12,888 nucleotides of DNA. Source: Nitrospinae bacterium RIFCSPLOWO2_12_FULL_45_22 (GTDB lineage Bacteria > 2-12-FULL-45-22). A model generated the notes under the pieces. That model made no database searches and was not told the origin of the DNA. It saw nothing but the letters and a program-made list of their open reading frames with translations. Shown here piece by piece: positions 1 to 7,476 of the stretch; the first letter of the stretch is position 1; each line of letters opens with the position of its first letter. The stretch spans positions 1 to 12,888 of the forward strand of contig MHDQ01000291.1 in assembly GCA_001803565.1 (NCBI GenBank), read 5' to 3'. The position numbers and the translations under genes are program-made.

Positions 1-262
1 TATACCCTTGTGGGGTGATAATCCCCCCCCTACCTTGCCTTTTAGCGTTTTCAAGTTCTTTAATCTCTCTTTGAGAAAGATCTATCCCCATACTCCTTAG
101 ATTCCAGGGGGTAAAGATAGGGGTTTTTATTATTACCTTGCAATCAATCTTCCCTGTATTCCCCTGACCAAGACCATGTCCAATGACAGGCACTTCTCGC
201 TGTCGTCGGGTCATATCAGGATCGAATCTTACAAAGTTATAGGGATTAATGAAAAAAGGCAT
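1..262 (-). CDS. Large RAMP-superfamily (Cas7-like) subunit, N-terminal fragment, cut by window edge
   Basis: The reading frame opens with ATG at 262-260 and stays open for 87 codons to the left edge, so only the N-terminus is visible. The start overlaps the csx19 stop by one base (TAATG), a typical translational-coupling junction, which supports this start. The protein begins MPFFINPYNFVRF and continues with a GHGLGQGNTGKI stretch and a KTPIFTP strand. A PYNFV opening, then H..G....G.I and a TP strand, is what I know from the large RAMP proteins of the TIGR03986 family, found in type III-D-like operons as an extra Cas7-type backbone subunit. The canonical YIPGSS-KG loop would lie beyond the edge. 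A run of eight C at 23-30 (G on the coding strand) lies near the edge and could hide a frame error. The family call is moderately secure; catalytic state cannot be judged. Confidence 0.7.
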   Translation of the reverse strand, partial: MPFFINPYNFVRFDPDMTRRQREVPVIGHGLGQGNTGKIDCKVIIKTPIFTPWNLRSMGIDLSQREIKELENAKRQGRGGIITPQGY

Positions 263-849
263 TACCTTACCTCTCCTTCGTAAAGTTTCACGGGCCTATA
301 GAACTTATGCTCGATTAACCTACCTTCCTGGTCTAAATCCCTCATAACATAACTGTATATAATAAGTCGGCATCTATAGATCTTTTTAGGGTCGCTTACC
401 TTCAAAGGATAGGAGAGAAACCTTGGTATTTGTCCTTCATACCATTCATCGGGTTTATCGTTGGTGCTTTCCCCCCAGAGATAGATATCAATGGGGTCGT
501 TTTTAGATATTTCTTTGGTATTTTCGTTGGGGAAGAAATCTTTTAAGGCTCCTAAAATGGTATCTTTATCGGTTAAGAGAAAGATGTGATAACTCTTGTC
601 ATGATGGCTTTCGGCTTTATGCCATCTGCATTCGGCCTCTGCTCCAAAAATCCTCACCTTATCCCACACTTCTGGGGTAGTCTCTCCTCCATTGAGAACA
701 ATCCTTTTCTTGGTTTTATCATAATTAAAGAATTCGAAGAGAATGCGTGCAGCACTTTCCAGGATAATGTATTGGAAAGAGGTTATGTCTGCCACTCGCT
801 CAATAATATCATTGAGGCTATCTACATAATTAAAGGTCACCTTACTCAA
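262..849 (-). CDS. csx19: Csx19, type III-D CRISPR accessory protein
   Basis: A 195-residue protein with no obvious nuclease motif. It carries the pattern I associate with Csx19 (the TIGR03984-type protein of III-D loci): RIFGAEAECRW near residue 67, DIYLWGE near 120, a WYEGQIPRFLSYPL segment near 137-150, and a C-terminal HKFYRPVKLYEGE. Its biochemical role is not established; in III-D it is encoded within the effector operon and is probably part of, or helps assemble, the crRNA complex. The start is TTG, overlapping the TGA stop of the upstream RAMP gene (TTGA); a GGAGG at 860-864 lies 10 nt ahead. A GTG three codons downstream is the alternative, but its spacing to a Shine-Dalgarno is worse. 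The position between a Cas7-like gene and the large RAMP gene fits subtype III-D. The family call rests on recalled motifs and context, not an alignment. Confidence 0.75.
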   Translation of the reverse strand: MSKVTFNYVDSLNDIIERVADITSFQYIILESAARILFEFFNYDKTKKRIVLNGGETTPEVWDKVRIFGAEAECRWHKAESHHDKSYHIFLLTDKDTILGALKDFFPNENTKEISKNDPIDIYLWGESTNDKPDEWYEGQIPRFLSYPLKVSDPKKIYRCRLIIYSYVMRDLDQEGRLIEHKFYRPVKLYEGEVR

Positions 850-1976
850 ACTAGCTTATCCTCCGGTATGTTTTCCAAAAAATAGTCCTTACTCATTTCA
901 TGTGGTAAAGTGTAGACAGAGTTAATGAAGCCGGTATCATCTTCAGCACTCCAGAGCTTCTTTAGTTCACCGAAAAGGGCCTCCTTCTGCTCCGAAGTTA
1001 CAAACTTATAGGTATGCCTGAAGCCATTGGATATAATGGGTGGACAATGGGAAAGGTTTATCTCCTCCGTGCCCATAAAATCCTTATGCCAATACCTATT
1101 ATCATTTATCAGCTTGCCAACACCCATCAACTTCCCATCAGGTGGTTTGTATCGCCCAAAGTAGGTGATAGAGATTGATTCTATCTCACCTGATACCTTA
1201 CCCAGGCCCCTTGATTTTCCAAAGCCTAACTTCACTATTTGATCCTTAAAGTCATCAAAGATGTATCCCAGTAAGCCTAGTTGCCATAGTTCAAAGGTGG
1301 TAAGGAATATGTCGTTAAAACTGAAAACTTTATTCTCTTCTTCCACTTCATAGTTAAAGAGGACACCTGACTTTGCACTACTGGTAAACCTATCTATCCC
1401 TACCCCGTGCCTCCTGGGAAGCCTTACAAACTGGTTGCTATAGGTAGGGGCACTGGTATAGTCACTATAACCATCTGGAATCTCTATCCTACTTTTCAGA
1501 AAATTGCATCCGAAGAGTTTGCAGATCGGACAAGCATCCCTGTAAACTTTATAAGAATCCAGATCTTCCTTTATGTATTCCTTTCTCAGGATAAACTTAT
1601 CAGAACAGGAAAGGTCGTCCCCAATGCTTGATCTTTTTGCTCTTCCCTGTTTATCTTTCTCTATCTTAGAAAAGGGATTGCAGGTACCATCAGTAGTGCC
1701 TTTAAGGGTTCTGGCAATCCTTTCTGCATAGCTCCTTATAACTCCTTTCAATGACGAGCCTGGAATATAGGGTACAACCCTATCATTTCGCATGGTCCTT
1801 ACAAATCCTATGGAAGGAAGGTCCTTTTTGTCTCTGACATTGTAAAATCGCATATAATCATTCAGGATATTTCTCTTTTCTAAGCTTTCAGAATCGAGAT
1901 CTTGTTTTATTAATAATGGGCCTTCAGTCTTTATCTTAAAAACTATCCTACATTCATTGAGAGCAATTTTAAGCAT
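846..1976 (-). CDS. Cas7-like RAMP protein, probably non-cleaving backbone subunit
   Basis: A 376-residue RAMP-superfamily protein. The glycine-bearing loop PYIPGSSLKGVIRS sits at residues 69-82, a CPICKLFG zinc-type motif at 149-156 (with C99 and C124 as possible further ligands), RHGVGIDRFTSSA at 189-201, and the C-terminal glycine-rich LGFGKSRGLGKV loop at 250-261. These are the marks of Csm3-type Cas7, which line the crRNA and flip out target bases. In Csm3 an Asp about 12-15 residues before YIPG cleaves target RNA. Aligning the VR of this protein to the same VR in the neighbouring 280-residue Cas7 puts Ser55 at that place, so this subunit is probably catalytically dead or plays a Csm5-like capping role (inference). 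It also has about 40 extra N-terminal residues and a ~100-residue C-terminal extension. A strong GAGGAGGG precedes the ATG, and the gap to the upstream gene is 12 bp. Confidence 0.85.
   Translation of the reverse strand: MLKIALNECRIVFKIKTEGPLLIKQDLDSESLEKRNILNDYMRFYNVRDKKDLPSIGFVRTMRNDRVVPYIPGSSLKGVIRSYAERIARTLKGTTDGTCNPFSKIEKDKQGRAKRSSIGDDLSCSDKFILRKEYIKEDLDSYKVYRDACPICKLFGCNFLKSRIEIPDGYSDYTSAPTYSNQFVRLPRRHGVGIDRFTSSAKSGVLFNYEVEEENKVFSFNDIFLTTFELWQLGLLGYIFDDFKDQIVKLGFGKSRGLGKVSGEIESISITYFGRYKPPDGKLMGVGKLINDNRYWHKDFMGTEEINLSHCPPIISNGFRHTYKFVTSEQKEALFGELKKLWSAEDDTGFINSVYTLPHEMSKDYFLENIPEDKLV
860..864 (-). promoter_or_regulatory. Shine-Dalgarno that decides the csx19 TTG start
   Basis: GGAGG on the minus strand lies 10 nt before TTG 849-847. 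It is inside the last codons of the upstream RAMP gene, and the TTG overlaps that gene's TGA. It favours TTG over the GTG three codons further in. Confidence 0.5.
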
Positions 1977-1988
1977 CTGACCCTCCTC

Positions 1989-2831
1989 TCACTTTATGTC
2001 CGGGAAAAAGGGCTTTAGGGAATTCTTGATAAAATCCTTTATGCCGATTTTATCTTCATCGGCTATTTTCCCCTCCAGGAGATAACCTGCCACCTTTCTT
2101 TTGTCTCCTTTAAAGTCTATCATCGAGACCTTTGCACTATCTTCCGACTTATCTTCCAACTTGCACCTACCTGTACCCCTGGAGGTAAGCCCCCCTATCC
2201 TTGTCCCGTCAAGGAGCTCCCTGAGACCAATAGCTGCAAGAGCCAAGTCTTTATCATTGGGGTTTTCAATGGCTATTCTGAGATTGAATGTATGGTTAAC
2301 GGGTAAGACCTCATAGTCGTACTTCACCCCTTCTACTGCCGTTCCGGTATCCCTATCTATTCCTACCCCATCTCTGATTTCCCTATCTTCTGTATATCCA
2401 CTATCAGGGGTAAGGTCATCTACAAAGAATCTTGAACCGAGATAAGGAAAGCCAAAGAGGTGGCAGGTATCACAGAGGGGTCCTCCTACTCCTAAGTCGT
2501 TTCCATCCTTGGTCTTTCCAGTTGTTATAATACTCAAAATCTCATCTTCTTTATCCTTTTCTCTAAGGGCATTTTTAAATCTTTCGCTGCATTCATCCTG
2601 GCTAAAAAGCGTACAGGTCCTAAAAGGGCTGCCTAGGGCTTTTGCTATCCTTTCTACCGTGCTTCTGAAGACCCCTTTGAAGGAAGAACCAGGGATATAA
2701 GGTCTACCATCATTGTATCTCACAATGGTTGAGTCGGTTTCGGGTGAACTCTCCCCACTACCTATATGTAAGGGGGTAAGGAGTACTATTCCCCCTTCAA
2801 TAATATATCTCTTCTCTAATTCCCGAAACAT
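1989..2831 (-). CDS. csm3: Csm3-like Cas7, RNA-cleaving backbone subunit
   Basis: A 280-residue Cas7-family RAMP protein. The N-terminal strand TPLHIGSGE (19-27) is followed by Asp33, then RPYIPGSSFKGVFRS (43-57). Asp33 occupies the position of the catalytic Asp of Csm3 (D32/D33 in studied homologues), so this subunit should cut target RNA at 6-nt steps in the complex. LCDTCHLFG (119-127) together with C73 and C81 may bind zinc. RDGVGIDRDTGTA (153-165) and IGGLTSRGTGRCKL (212-225) are the usual thumb and glycine-rich segments. The C-terminal ~55 residues are charged and have no motif I recognise. The ATG has AAGGAG a few bases upstream, and the gene lies 21 bp after the small-subunit gene in the same operon. 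Recognition as Cas7 is secure; the catalytic claim is by motif position. Confidence 0.9.
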   Translation of the reverse strand: MFRELEKRYIIEGGIVLLTPLHIGSGESSPETDSTIVRYNDGRPYIPGSSFKGVFRSTVERIAKALGSPFRTCTLFSQDECSERFKNALREKDKEDEILSIITTGKTKDGNDLGVGGPLCDTCHLFGFPYLGSRFFVDDLTPDSGYTEDREIRDGVGIDRDTGTAVEGVKYDYEVLPVNHTFNLRIAIENPNDKDLALAAIGLRELLDGTRIGGLTSRGTGRCKLEDKSEDSAKVSMIDFKGDKRKVAGYLLEGKIADEDKIGIKDFIKNSLKPFFPDIK

Positions 2832-2852
2832 ATTATCTCTCCTTTTCTTCGT

Positions 2853-3239
2853 TTATTTTTTGTTTATCTGGTACCATCCTGACAAATAACCCATAAATTC
2901 CCTAGTAAGGCTAAGCCAGACGATCTCTCTGTTTAGTTTAGGAAAGGAGTTCATTATCTCATTACACCAATTATCTATATTGTTCTCCAAAATTTCCTTT
3001 ATCTGCTCTCCAAAATCTGTTGTTTTTTCTTTCCACTTTTTAATCTTGTCATCGAGGAACTCTAGGATAAAGGTCTTATCTCTTTTCAAGATAACTCGCT
3101 CTAGGCCTTTTATTTGGCTATCTTCTAATTTTTGATAAGCCTTTGTTTGTTCTATAATTCTTTTTGCTTCTTCTAAGAGGGTACCTGAAAGATCCGCCCT
3201 TTTCACCTTTATATTTATTATTAGCTTAGTATCTACCAT
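2853..3239 (-). CDS. Small helical subunit, Cas11-like (putative)
   Basis: A 128-residue, lysine- and glutamate-rich protein that looks nearly all alpha-helical after a short N-terminal strand (KLIINIKVKRAD). It has no cysteine cluster and no catalytic motif. Size, charge, predicted helicity and place among Csx10 and Cas7 genes fit the small subunit (Cas11; Csm2 or Cmr5 in other subtypes), which forms the inner filament that contacts target RNA and the Cas10 stalk. The C-terminal SLTREFMGYLSGWYQI resembles the aromatic tail region of small subunits only loosely. The ATG overlaps the csx10 stop by 7 bp (ATGGTAG), so translation is probably coupled. The assignment is mostly positional, because small subunits diverge quickly; a lineage-specific operon protein is the alternative. 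Confidence 0.6.
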   Translation of the reverse strand: MVDTKLIINIKVKRADLSGTLLEEAKRIIEQTKAYQKLEDSQIKGLERVILKRDKTFILEFLDDKIKKWKEKTTDFGEQIKEILENNIDNWCNEIMNSFPKLNREIVWLSLTREFMGYLSGWYQINKK

Positions 3240-4414
3240 AATTGAGTTCCTATATAATGGAAGGGATGGCAGGAAATTATCTCTCCAAAACCTTCATTTT
3301 TTTTGAAGCCTATGCCTTCTTTTTCAATTTTTTCCAAAACTCCTGTGAGTTCATCTATCTCATTATCTGTCAGTGTATTATTTGACTCGAATAGGAATAC
3401 AGAGCCCTTTGGGATCACTATCTCGTTATCCTTAGGTAACCTCCAGGCAGCATTCCATCCTGAAAGGACTCGACTACCTGTATAAAAAAGCTTTAGGCTG
3501 AACCTTTTTAATATATTGTGCTTAAATCGTTTATACAGTTCATCATGGTCTATATAAGAAAGGTATTGAAAATAGTCATTCATAATGATCACATCTGATT
3601 GAAGGTTAAGAGTGAAGTAGAATCTTTTTTCTATTCCAGCATTTCGTATGGCACGGTTTAATTTTTTAAGCCTATCACTTACACTATCTTCAGGGGGGAA
3701 TGAATCTTCCTCTGAAATTTCTTCCAGCTCTACCAATCCCATCCCTCGAGTTCTTCCGGTACCGAGATAGAACTTCTCTCCTCTTTTGAGGTAGCTATCC
3801 AATTGAGTATCAGGCATGATTACAGGACCAATAAAATATTGGCCCTTTTCTATAGCCTCCTTACTATAGAGGATCCCTGGTTTACTTGTTTGTAAAAGAT
3901 CAGAAATCTCATTATGGGCTATCTCTCTCTTTTTCGCAGTAATAGTTTCGAAATGGTCTCCAACTTGACAATAAAATCCCCCTATTGCCTCCATAGGGGC
4001 ACCACATTCCGGGCACTCATCCTCCATCTCACCGGTATATTCATACCTGAGGAACTCGATCAGAAAATCTTTTATGCCATGGTTTCGCCTGATGCCTTGT
4101 CTTTGTTTTTCAAAGCCTTTACTTGCCTTACATGTCCTTGAAGTGGCAGGAAGTATTTTAATCATTATCCCCATTGGAGAATCACCCTCCGGGTAAAGGT
4201 TTCCGAACCTTACAGAATTGCCATTAAATAATGACATGAAGTCTATATCCACTTCGGGATTTGAAAGCTTCTTATCCCTTATGTATCTATTAGCTAGATA
4301 ACCCCTCAAAACCGTCCCAGGAATATAATCTAGGGTTCGGTTTATATTGCCTTCATCCCTCATGCTTGAAATAGAGAGGGGAGATAGGGTCTTAACCCGT
4401 ATGTATCTCTTCAT
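3233..4414 (-). CDS. csx10: Csx10, Cas5-like RAMP subunit of type III-D
   Basis: A 393-residue RAMP protein matching Csx10, the subtype III-D Cas5 equivalent that holds the crRNA 5' handle near Cas10. Diagnostic pieces in order: TLSPLSISS near 9-17; TLDYIPGTVLRGYLA (27-41); SVRFGNLYPEGDSP (67-80), the Csx10 'rF.nlYP' segment; TSRTCKASKGF (91-101); a zinc-finger-like stretch with C134-x2-C137, C149 and H154; GILYSKEAI...GQYFIGPV (180-198); and the glycine-rich LGTGRTRGMGLVEL loop (217-230). A second RAMP-like half follows with SGSRVLSGW-type sequence and a final GIGFKKNEGFGEI glycine loop. ATG lies 10 bp after the upstream Cas7 stop, with GAGAGA as its Shine-Dalgarno. Because Csx10 defines III-D, this gene is the main basis for the subtype call. 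Confidence 0.9.
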   Translation of the reverse strand: MKRYIRVKTLSPLSISSMRDEGNINRTLDYIPGTVLRGYLANRYIRDKKLSNPEVDIDFMSLFNGNSVRFGNLYPEGDSPMGIMIKILPATSRTCKASKGFEKQRQGIRRNHGIKDFLIEFLRYEYTGEMEDECPECGAPMEAIGGFYCQVGDHFETITAKKREIAHNEISDLLQTSKPGILYSKEAIEKGQYFIGPVIMPDTQLDSYLKRGEKFYLGTGRTRGMGLVELEEISEEDSFPPEDSVSDRLKKLNRAIRNAGIEKRFYFTLNLQSDVIIMNDYFQYLSYIDHDELYKRFKHNILKRFSLKLFYTGSRVLSGWNAAWRLPKDNEIVIPKGSVFLFESNNTLTDNEIDELTGVLEKIEKEGIGFKKNEGFGEIISCHPFHYIGTQLW

Positions 4415-4424
4415 TTCTCTCTCA

Positions 4425-5129
4425 TTACTGGAGATTCCTTATAGATTCGGAAATCTCCTTTTCTTGAATCAGACTTCCATTTATTTTAGCCTCTTCTATT
4501 CGAGTCTCTATTACTCCAATACCTCTACTTTTTGCTCCTCCAAGCCTATCCATAAACTTTATGCTAGCCATTAGGAGAGCAAATTCGGCAGGAATAACCC
4601 CTTTAGGATTTTGAAGGGTTATTGTCCCATTTATTTTGCCCTTAAATACTAGCCAAGGGGAGCAGACTTCGGTAGTAAAGAACCTCTTAGGTCTTGTGAT
4701 CCTTAAAGACCGGCTAATCATATTGGCATTTCTCTTGTCTACCTGGAACATCTTTATATCATCTTCTGACAGGGGGATTAGAGAATCTTTATCTATTTCG
4801 GCATCATAAAAGTTGAATCTTCCTTCATGGAAAGGGGAACCAAAGATTTGGCATATGGCGCAGCAGTCTTCAATTCTTGCCTTCCTACAAGGGTTGTTCT
4901 GCCCGTAACAGGAAGAAGTTATTGAATACGTAAATATCATGGAAAGCTTCTCATAGTGATCCCTTAATCTGCCTTTGATAGAAGACCCAGGAATGTATAC
5001 CAATCCATCCCTTTCCCTCTTATCCCGTATAGTAGTCTTATCAAGGATGCCAGTAAGCCCTACTCCTGTCCCGATATGGAGAGGGCTTTTAAGATGAATT
5101 AAAAACTCAATTTCTACTCTATAATCCAT
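4425..5129 (-). CDS. csm3: Csm3-like Cas7, first backbone subunit after Cas10
   Basis: A compact 234-residue Cas7. KSPLHIGTG (14-22) leads to Asp30 in GILDKTTIRD, then LVYIPGSSIKGRLRDHYE (43-60). Asp30 lines up with the catalytic Asp of Csm3, so target RNA cleavage is likely. Cysteines C74, C81, C89, C90 and C93 surround a CCAICQIFGS motif (89-98), probably a zinc site. SRSLRITRPKRFFTTEV (139-155) and LGGAKSRGIGVIE (196-208) are the standard later Cas7 segments. The length equals that of a minimal Csm3 (about 215-250 residues), whereas the other Cas7-like proteins of the operon are longer. Only 5 bp separate its ATG from the cas10 stop, so it is surely co-transcribed. The family call is very secure. 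Confidence 0.92.
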   Translation of the reverse strand: MDYRVEIEFLIHLKSPLHIGTGVGLTGILDKTTIRDKRERDGLVYIPGSSIKGRLRDHYEKLSMIFTYSITSSCYGQNNPCRKARIEDCCAICQIFGSPFHEGRFNFYDAEIDKDSLIPLSEDDIKMFQVDKRNANMISRSLRITRPKRFFTTEVCSPWLVFKGKINGTITLQNPKGVIPAEFALLMASIKFMDRLGGAKSRGIGVIETRIEEAKINGSLIQEKEISESIRNLQ

Positions 5130-5134
5130 AGCTA

Positions 5135-6637
5135 TTACTCAATAAAGTCGTATATTTCAATTAGATCGAGTATAGGAGTGGAATATTCTCCATTTTCATC
5201 TTTCCATGGAAATTTATCCAAATTAAATTCTCTGGAAAAGTTATCTAACACTTCTCTTACTTTAGGTTTTAGCCTGGCCTTTAATAGGAGTAGTTCATAC
5301 ATTGCTTGTCCTTTGCCTTTGAATAAGGAATTATACATCTGTGCCAGTTTATTTTTTGGAAAGGGTATCTGTTTGAACCTCTCCACTTCCAGAAGAAGTT
5401 TAGTTAAATCGTCAGAATCTGGGAAACTGCTAAGCACTCTGTATGGTCTTTGGTAAAGTTTTACATATCCTTCCTCATAAGAAAGTTCTTTATCTCGTAT
5501 GTAATCCAATTCATTCGTGGAAGATGTTGTAATAAGGGCAAAATCCAGAACACTGGCATTCTCTTTTGGGGTGTTAGAATATAATCTGTTACTCAATTTT
5601 TTAGCTGATTTTAGCAGATCATCAGAAAAGGTAAACAACCTGAATAGGGGGAACTTCGAGTGAGCAATAACCACCCCCGCAGATATAGAGACTTCCATAT
5701 TCTTCTGAATAGTACTCAAATGAAAATTCTTACAAAACTGGTGGGCTACCTTAATCGCCCTATTACCAGGAACTAATACGATAACATCGTCACCCCCGAT
5801 TAAGACAAACTCAAAGGGATAATAGTTCTTTCCACTCTTAGGTATAGGTTTCATATTTTCAGCTACGGCTCTGAATATCTCTTCTTTGGTAATCCTTGAA
5901 ATTTCCAAACTGAATGTTGAAAATTCTTTCTCATTGTTAATTCCTTGTATCTTCTGGCCCATTCTGTTGCCATCGCAATATATTAATCCGATGTAATTAT
6001 CAGATTCTTCACCTATATCACCAATATCCTCAGGATTATCATATGCTATATTAACTGGCCAATAAGAAACAGGATTATTCCCCAACCATTGAGTAAAAGC
6101 ATTGTAAAGAATGTTTCTGCCTGAGATATTCCTTTTATACTCACAAGATTTGCATAAAAAGTCATCGCCTATTCTCTTGGATACAGGGTAAAGGCCACAA
6201 GATTTACATATTTTCGAATACGGGAGTTGATATAACTGAGAATTAATGCACTTTGACTCCTTGTTTTTTCTAAGCTTCTTCTCTCCACGCTCATTAACCT
6301 TGCCAAAACTTTGTATAAGCTCATCCTCAGCGGTCTCTTCTATGCTCCCGGTAATAGTGGCTGAGATAGACTCGTTTTCATATAGGGCTCTCTCCTCAAG
6401 AATAAATTTTTTGGCCTTGTCTTTATCCCCAAAGATGGCCTTTGCCGCTCCCCCAGCAGCATAAATACACCTTAAACCACCTGCACCTTCCACCCTCTGT
6501 TTAACCTCCTGGCTATTATTCAAGTCATTCAATATTGCACTTGCACCCCTTATCTCTTTCAGCTTATCAGTAGCGAAAATATAAGAGTGTATCTTATCAG
6601 TATCTAAGGAAACGAGATAAAGCTTTTCTTCCTCCAT
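5135..6637 (-). CDS. cas10: Cas10, HD-less type III-D large subunit with intact cyclase motif
   Basis: A 500-residue Cas10, short for the family because the N-terminal HD nuclease domain is missing: the protein starts almost directly in Palm1 (LYLVSLDTDKIHSYIF, 6-21; LKEIRGASAIL, 26-36). A zinc ribbon follows (C144-x2-C147 and C162-x2-C165). Palm2 begins at NYIGLIYCDGNRMGQ (214-228) and has the catalytic GGDD at 281-284 in FVLIGGDDVIVLVPG. The C-terminal helical domain runs from about 400. Cas10 senses target RNA bound by the crRNA complex and turns ATP into cyclic oligoadenylates; the intact GGDD predicts activity. Loss of the HD domain is typical of III-D and removes the ssDNase. ATG is preceded by AAGGAGTTAAAAGG, a clear Shine-Dalgarno. 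It is the first gene of the effector operon, 72 bp after the HEPN gene. Confidence 0.95.
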   Translation of the reverse strand: MEEEKLYLVSLDTDKIHSYIFATDKLKEIRGASAILNDLNNSQEVKQRVEGAGGLRCIYAAGGAAKAIFGDKDKAKKFILEERALYENESISATITGSIEETAEDELIQSFGKVNERGEKKLRKNKESKCINSQLYQLPYSKICKSCGLYPVSKRIGDDFLCKSCEYKRNISGRNILYNAFTQWLGNNPVSYWPVNIAYDNPEDIGDIGEESDNYIGLIYCDGNRMGQKIQGINNEKEFSTFSLEISRITKEEIFRAVAENMKPIPKSGKNYYPFEFVLIGGDDVIVLVPGNRAIKVAHQFCKNFHLSTIQKNMEVSISAGVVIAHSKFPLFRLFTFSDDLLKSAKKLSNRLYSNTPKENASVLDFALITTSSTNELDYIRDKELSYEEGYVKLYQRPYRVLSSFPDSDDLTKLLLEVERFKQIPFPKNKLAQMYNSLFKGKGQAMYELLLLKARLKPKVREVLDNFSREFNLDKFPWKDENGEYSTPILDLIEIYDFIE

Positions 6638-6671
6638 TCCTTTTAACTCCTTATTAAGAGTGATATTTTTG

Positions 6672-6700
6672 ATCCTAGGGCTCCTATGTCAGATTAGCAA
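6672..6700 (-). promoter_or_regulatory. Possible weak promoter for the cas10 operon
   Basis: On the minus strand a TTGCTA (6700-6695) and a TAGGAT (6677-6672) are 17 bp apart in the 72-bp gap between the HEPN gene and cas10. Each hexamer matches the sigma70 consensus at four of six positions, so this could start effector transcription independently of the HEPN/MNT pair. Read-through from the upstream genes is equally possible. Confidence 0.22.
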
Positions 6701-6709
6701 TTAGTGGTT

Positions 6710-7132
6710 TCATGAATATTCCTCTCCTTGTGCCTTTATTAGATTTTCTAACAGGTCTTCAGCCTCTTTGACGAATTCCTTTGCCTTTGCCAGTTGATTC
6801 ATCGCCTCATCTTCTGTTACCACTTTATAGTCTCCATAGTCAGCTTCTTCCCTCTCCCCTTTTGCATCCTGAATGATGCGGCTGGCGGTTCTATCCATAA
6901 GGCCCTCCTTTACAAAATGCCGGTTGAAGAGGGAGATGACTCCTGAGTGTTTTCTGCTATCCAACCCTTTTAGGGCAAGGAGGGCCCGCGCTGCCATAAG
7001 GATGGCATAATAGGAACGGCTGACAGAATCTTCAAATGCGCTAGATTCGAGAAGGATCTCGGCTGCCCGTATCTTCTCTTTAGCCTTACTCATGCGATAA
7101 CGGGCAAGACCGATCTGATGTTGTTCGATCAT
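6710..7132 (-). CDS. HEPN-domain protein, partner of the adjacent nucleotidyltransferase
   Basis: A 140-residue helical protein of the HEPN superfamily (PF05168-like, from pattern). The typical SRSYYAILMAARALLALKG helix spans 38-56, KHSGVISLFNRHFVKEG spans 61-77, and REEADYGDY lies at 94-102, equal to the family's R..ADY signature. HEPN/MNT pairs are known as toxin-antitoxin modules, with HEPN proteins often RNases. Here the RX4-6H RNase motif is not evident: R94 is followed by ADY rather than a His, so RNase activity is doubtful from sequence. The start ATG overlaps the MNT stop (ATGA), giving tight coupling. The next gene downstream is cas10 in the same direction. The C-terminus is a charged helix ending EGEEYS-like. 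The role as toxin, or as a CRISPR accessory factor, is inferred from family and place. Confidence 0.8.
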   Translation of the reverse strand: MIEQHQIGLARYRMSKAKEKIRAAEILLESSAFEDSVSRSYYAILMAARALLALKGLDSRKHSGVISLFNRHFVKEGLMDRTASRIIQDAKGEREEADYGDYKVVTEDEAMNQLAKAKEFVKEAEDLLENLIKAQGEEYS

Positions 7133-7476
7133 AGCGGGATACCTTCTCGTTCAATGTATTGGATAAATAGGGTTCTGAAATATCGATTTTTTCCATACTC
7201 CTCCTGGCTGTAAATCACAGGCGAGATATTACAATCATAGTCCAGATTAATATCAGCAGCCAAACCACAGATCTCTTCATGTATCCTCCAATCTTTCGAT
7301 TTTACTATTATCAATATGTCTATATCAGATTCCTGGTCAGAGTCTCCTCTCACTTTAGAGCCAAATAGCTCTATTTCCTGTAATTCATCGCCTAGAAGCT
7401 GTCTGAGCTGGTGGCTAAATAATTGAAGCCCCTTTCGTTCTTTATCGGTTAAAAATCTATCGTATCGATTCTTCAT
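7129..7476 (-). CDS. MNT-domain nucleotidyltransferase, probable antitoxin of the HEPN pair
   Basis: A 115-residue minimal nucleotidyltransferase. The catalytic core is visible: FGSKVRGDSDQESDIDILI at residues 38-56, that is GS-x2-RG with the metal-binding Asp51 and Asp53, and Asp81 as a possible third acidic residue. In characterised HEPN/MNT modules the MNT protein neutralises its partner, in some cases by adding AMP groups to a Tyr of the HEPN toxin; here DY and Y102 near the R94 motif of the partner would be candidate sites (inference). Translation starts at ATG 7476 with a GGAACGGAG element just upstream. It is the first gene of a two-gene unit and lies about 140 nt after a candidate promoter. 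The family call is secure; the physiological role is not shown by sequence. Confidence 0.87.
   Translation of the reverse strand: MKNRYDRFLTDKERKGLQLFSHQLRQLLGDELQEIELFGSKVRGDSDQESDIDILIIVKSKDWRIHEEICGLAADINLDYDCNISPVIYSQEEYGKNRYFRTLFIQYIEREGIPL

Noticed and set aside
586-885. 99-codon plus-strand frame opposite csx19
   Set aside because: It is antisense to csx19, with no motif and no ribosome binding site.
5135-6637. Cas10 as a type III-C or otherwise cyclase-dead protein
   Set aside because: GGDD is intact in Palm2 and csx10/csx19 place it in III-D.
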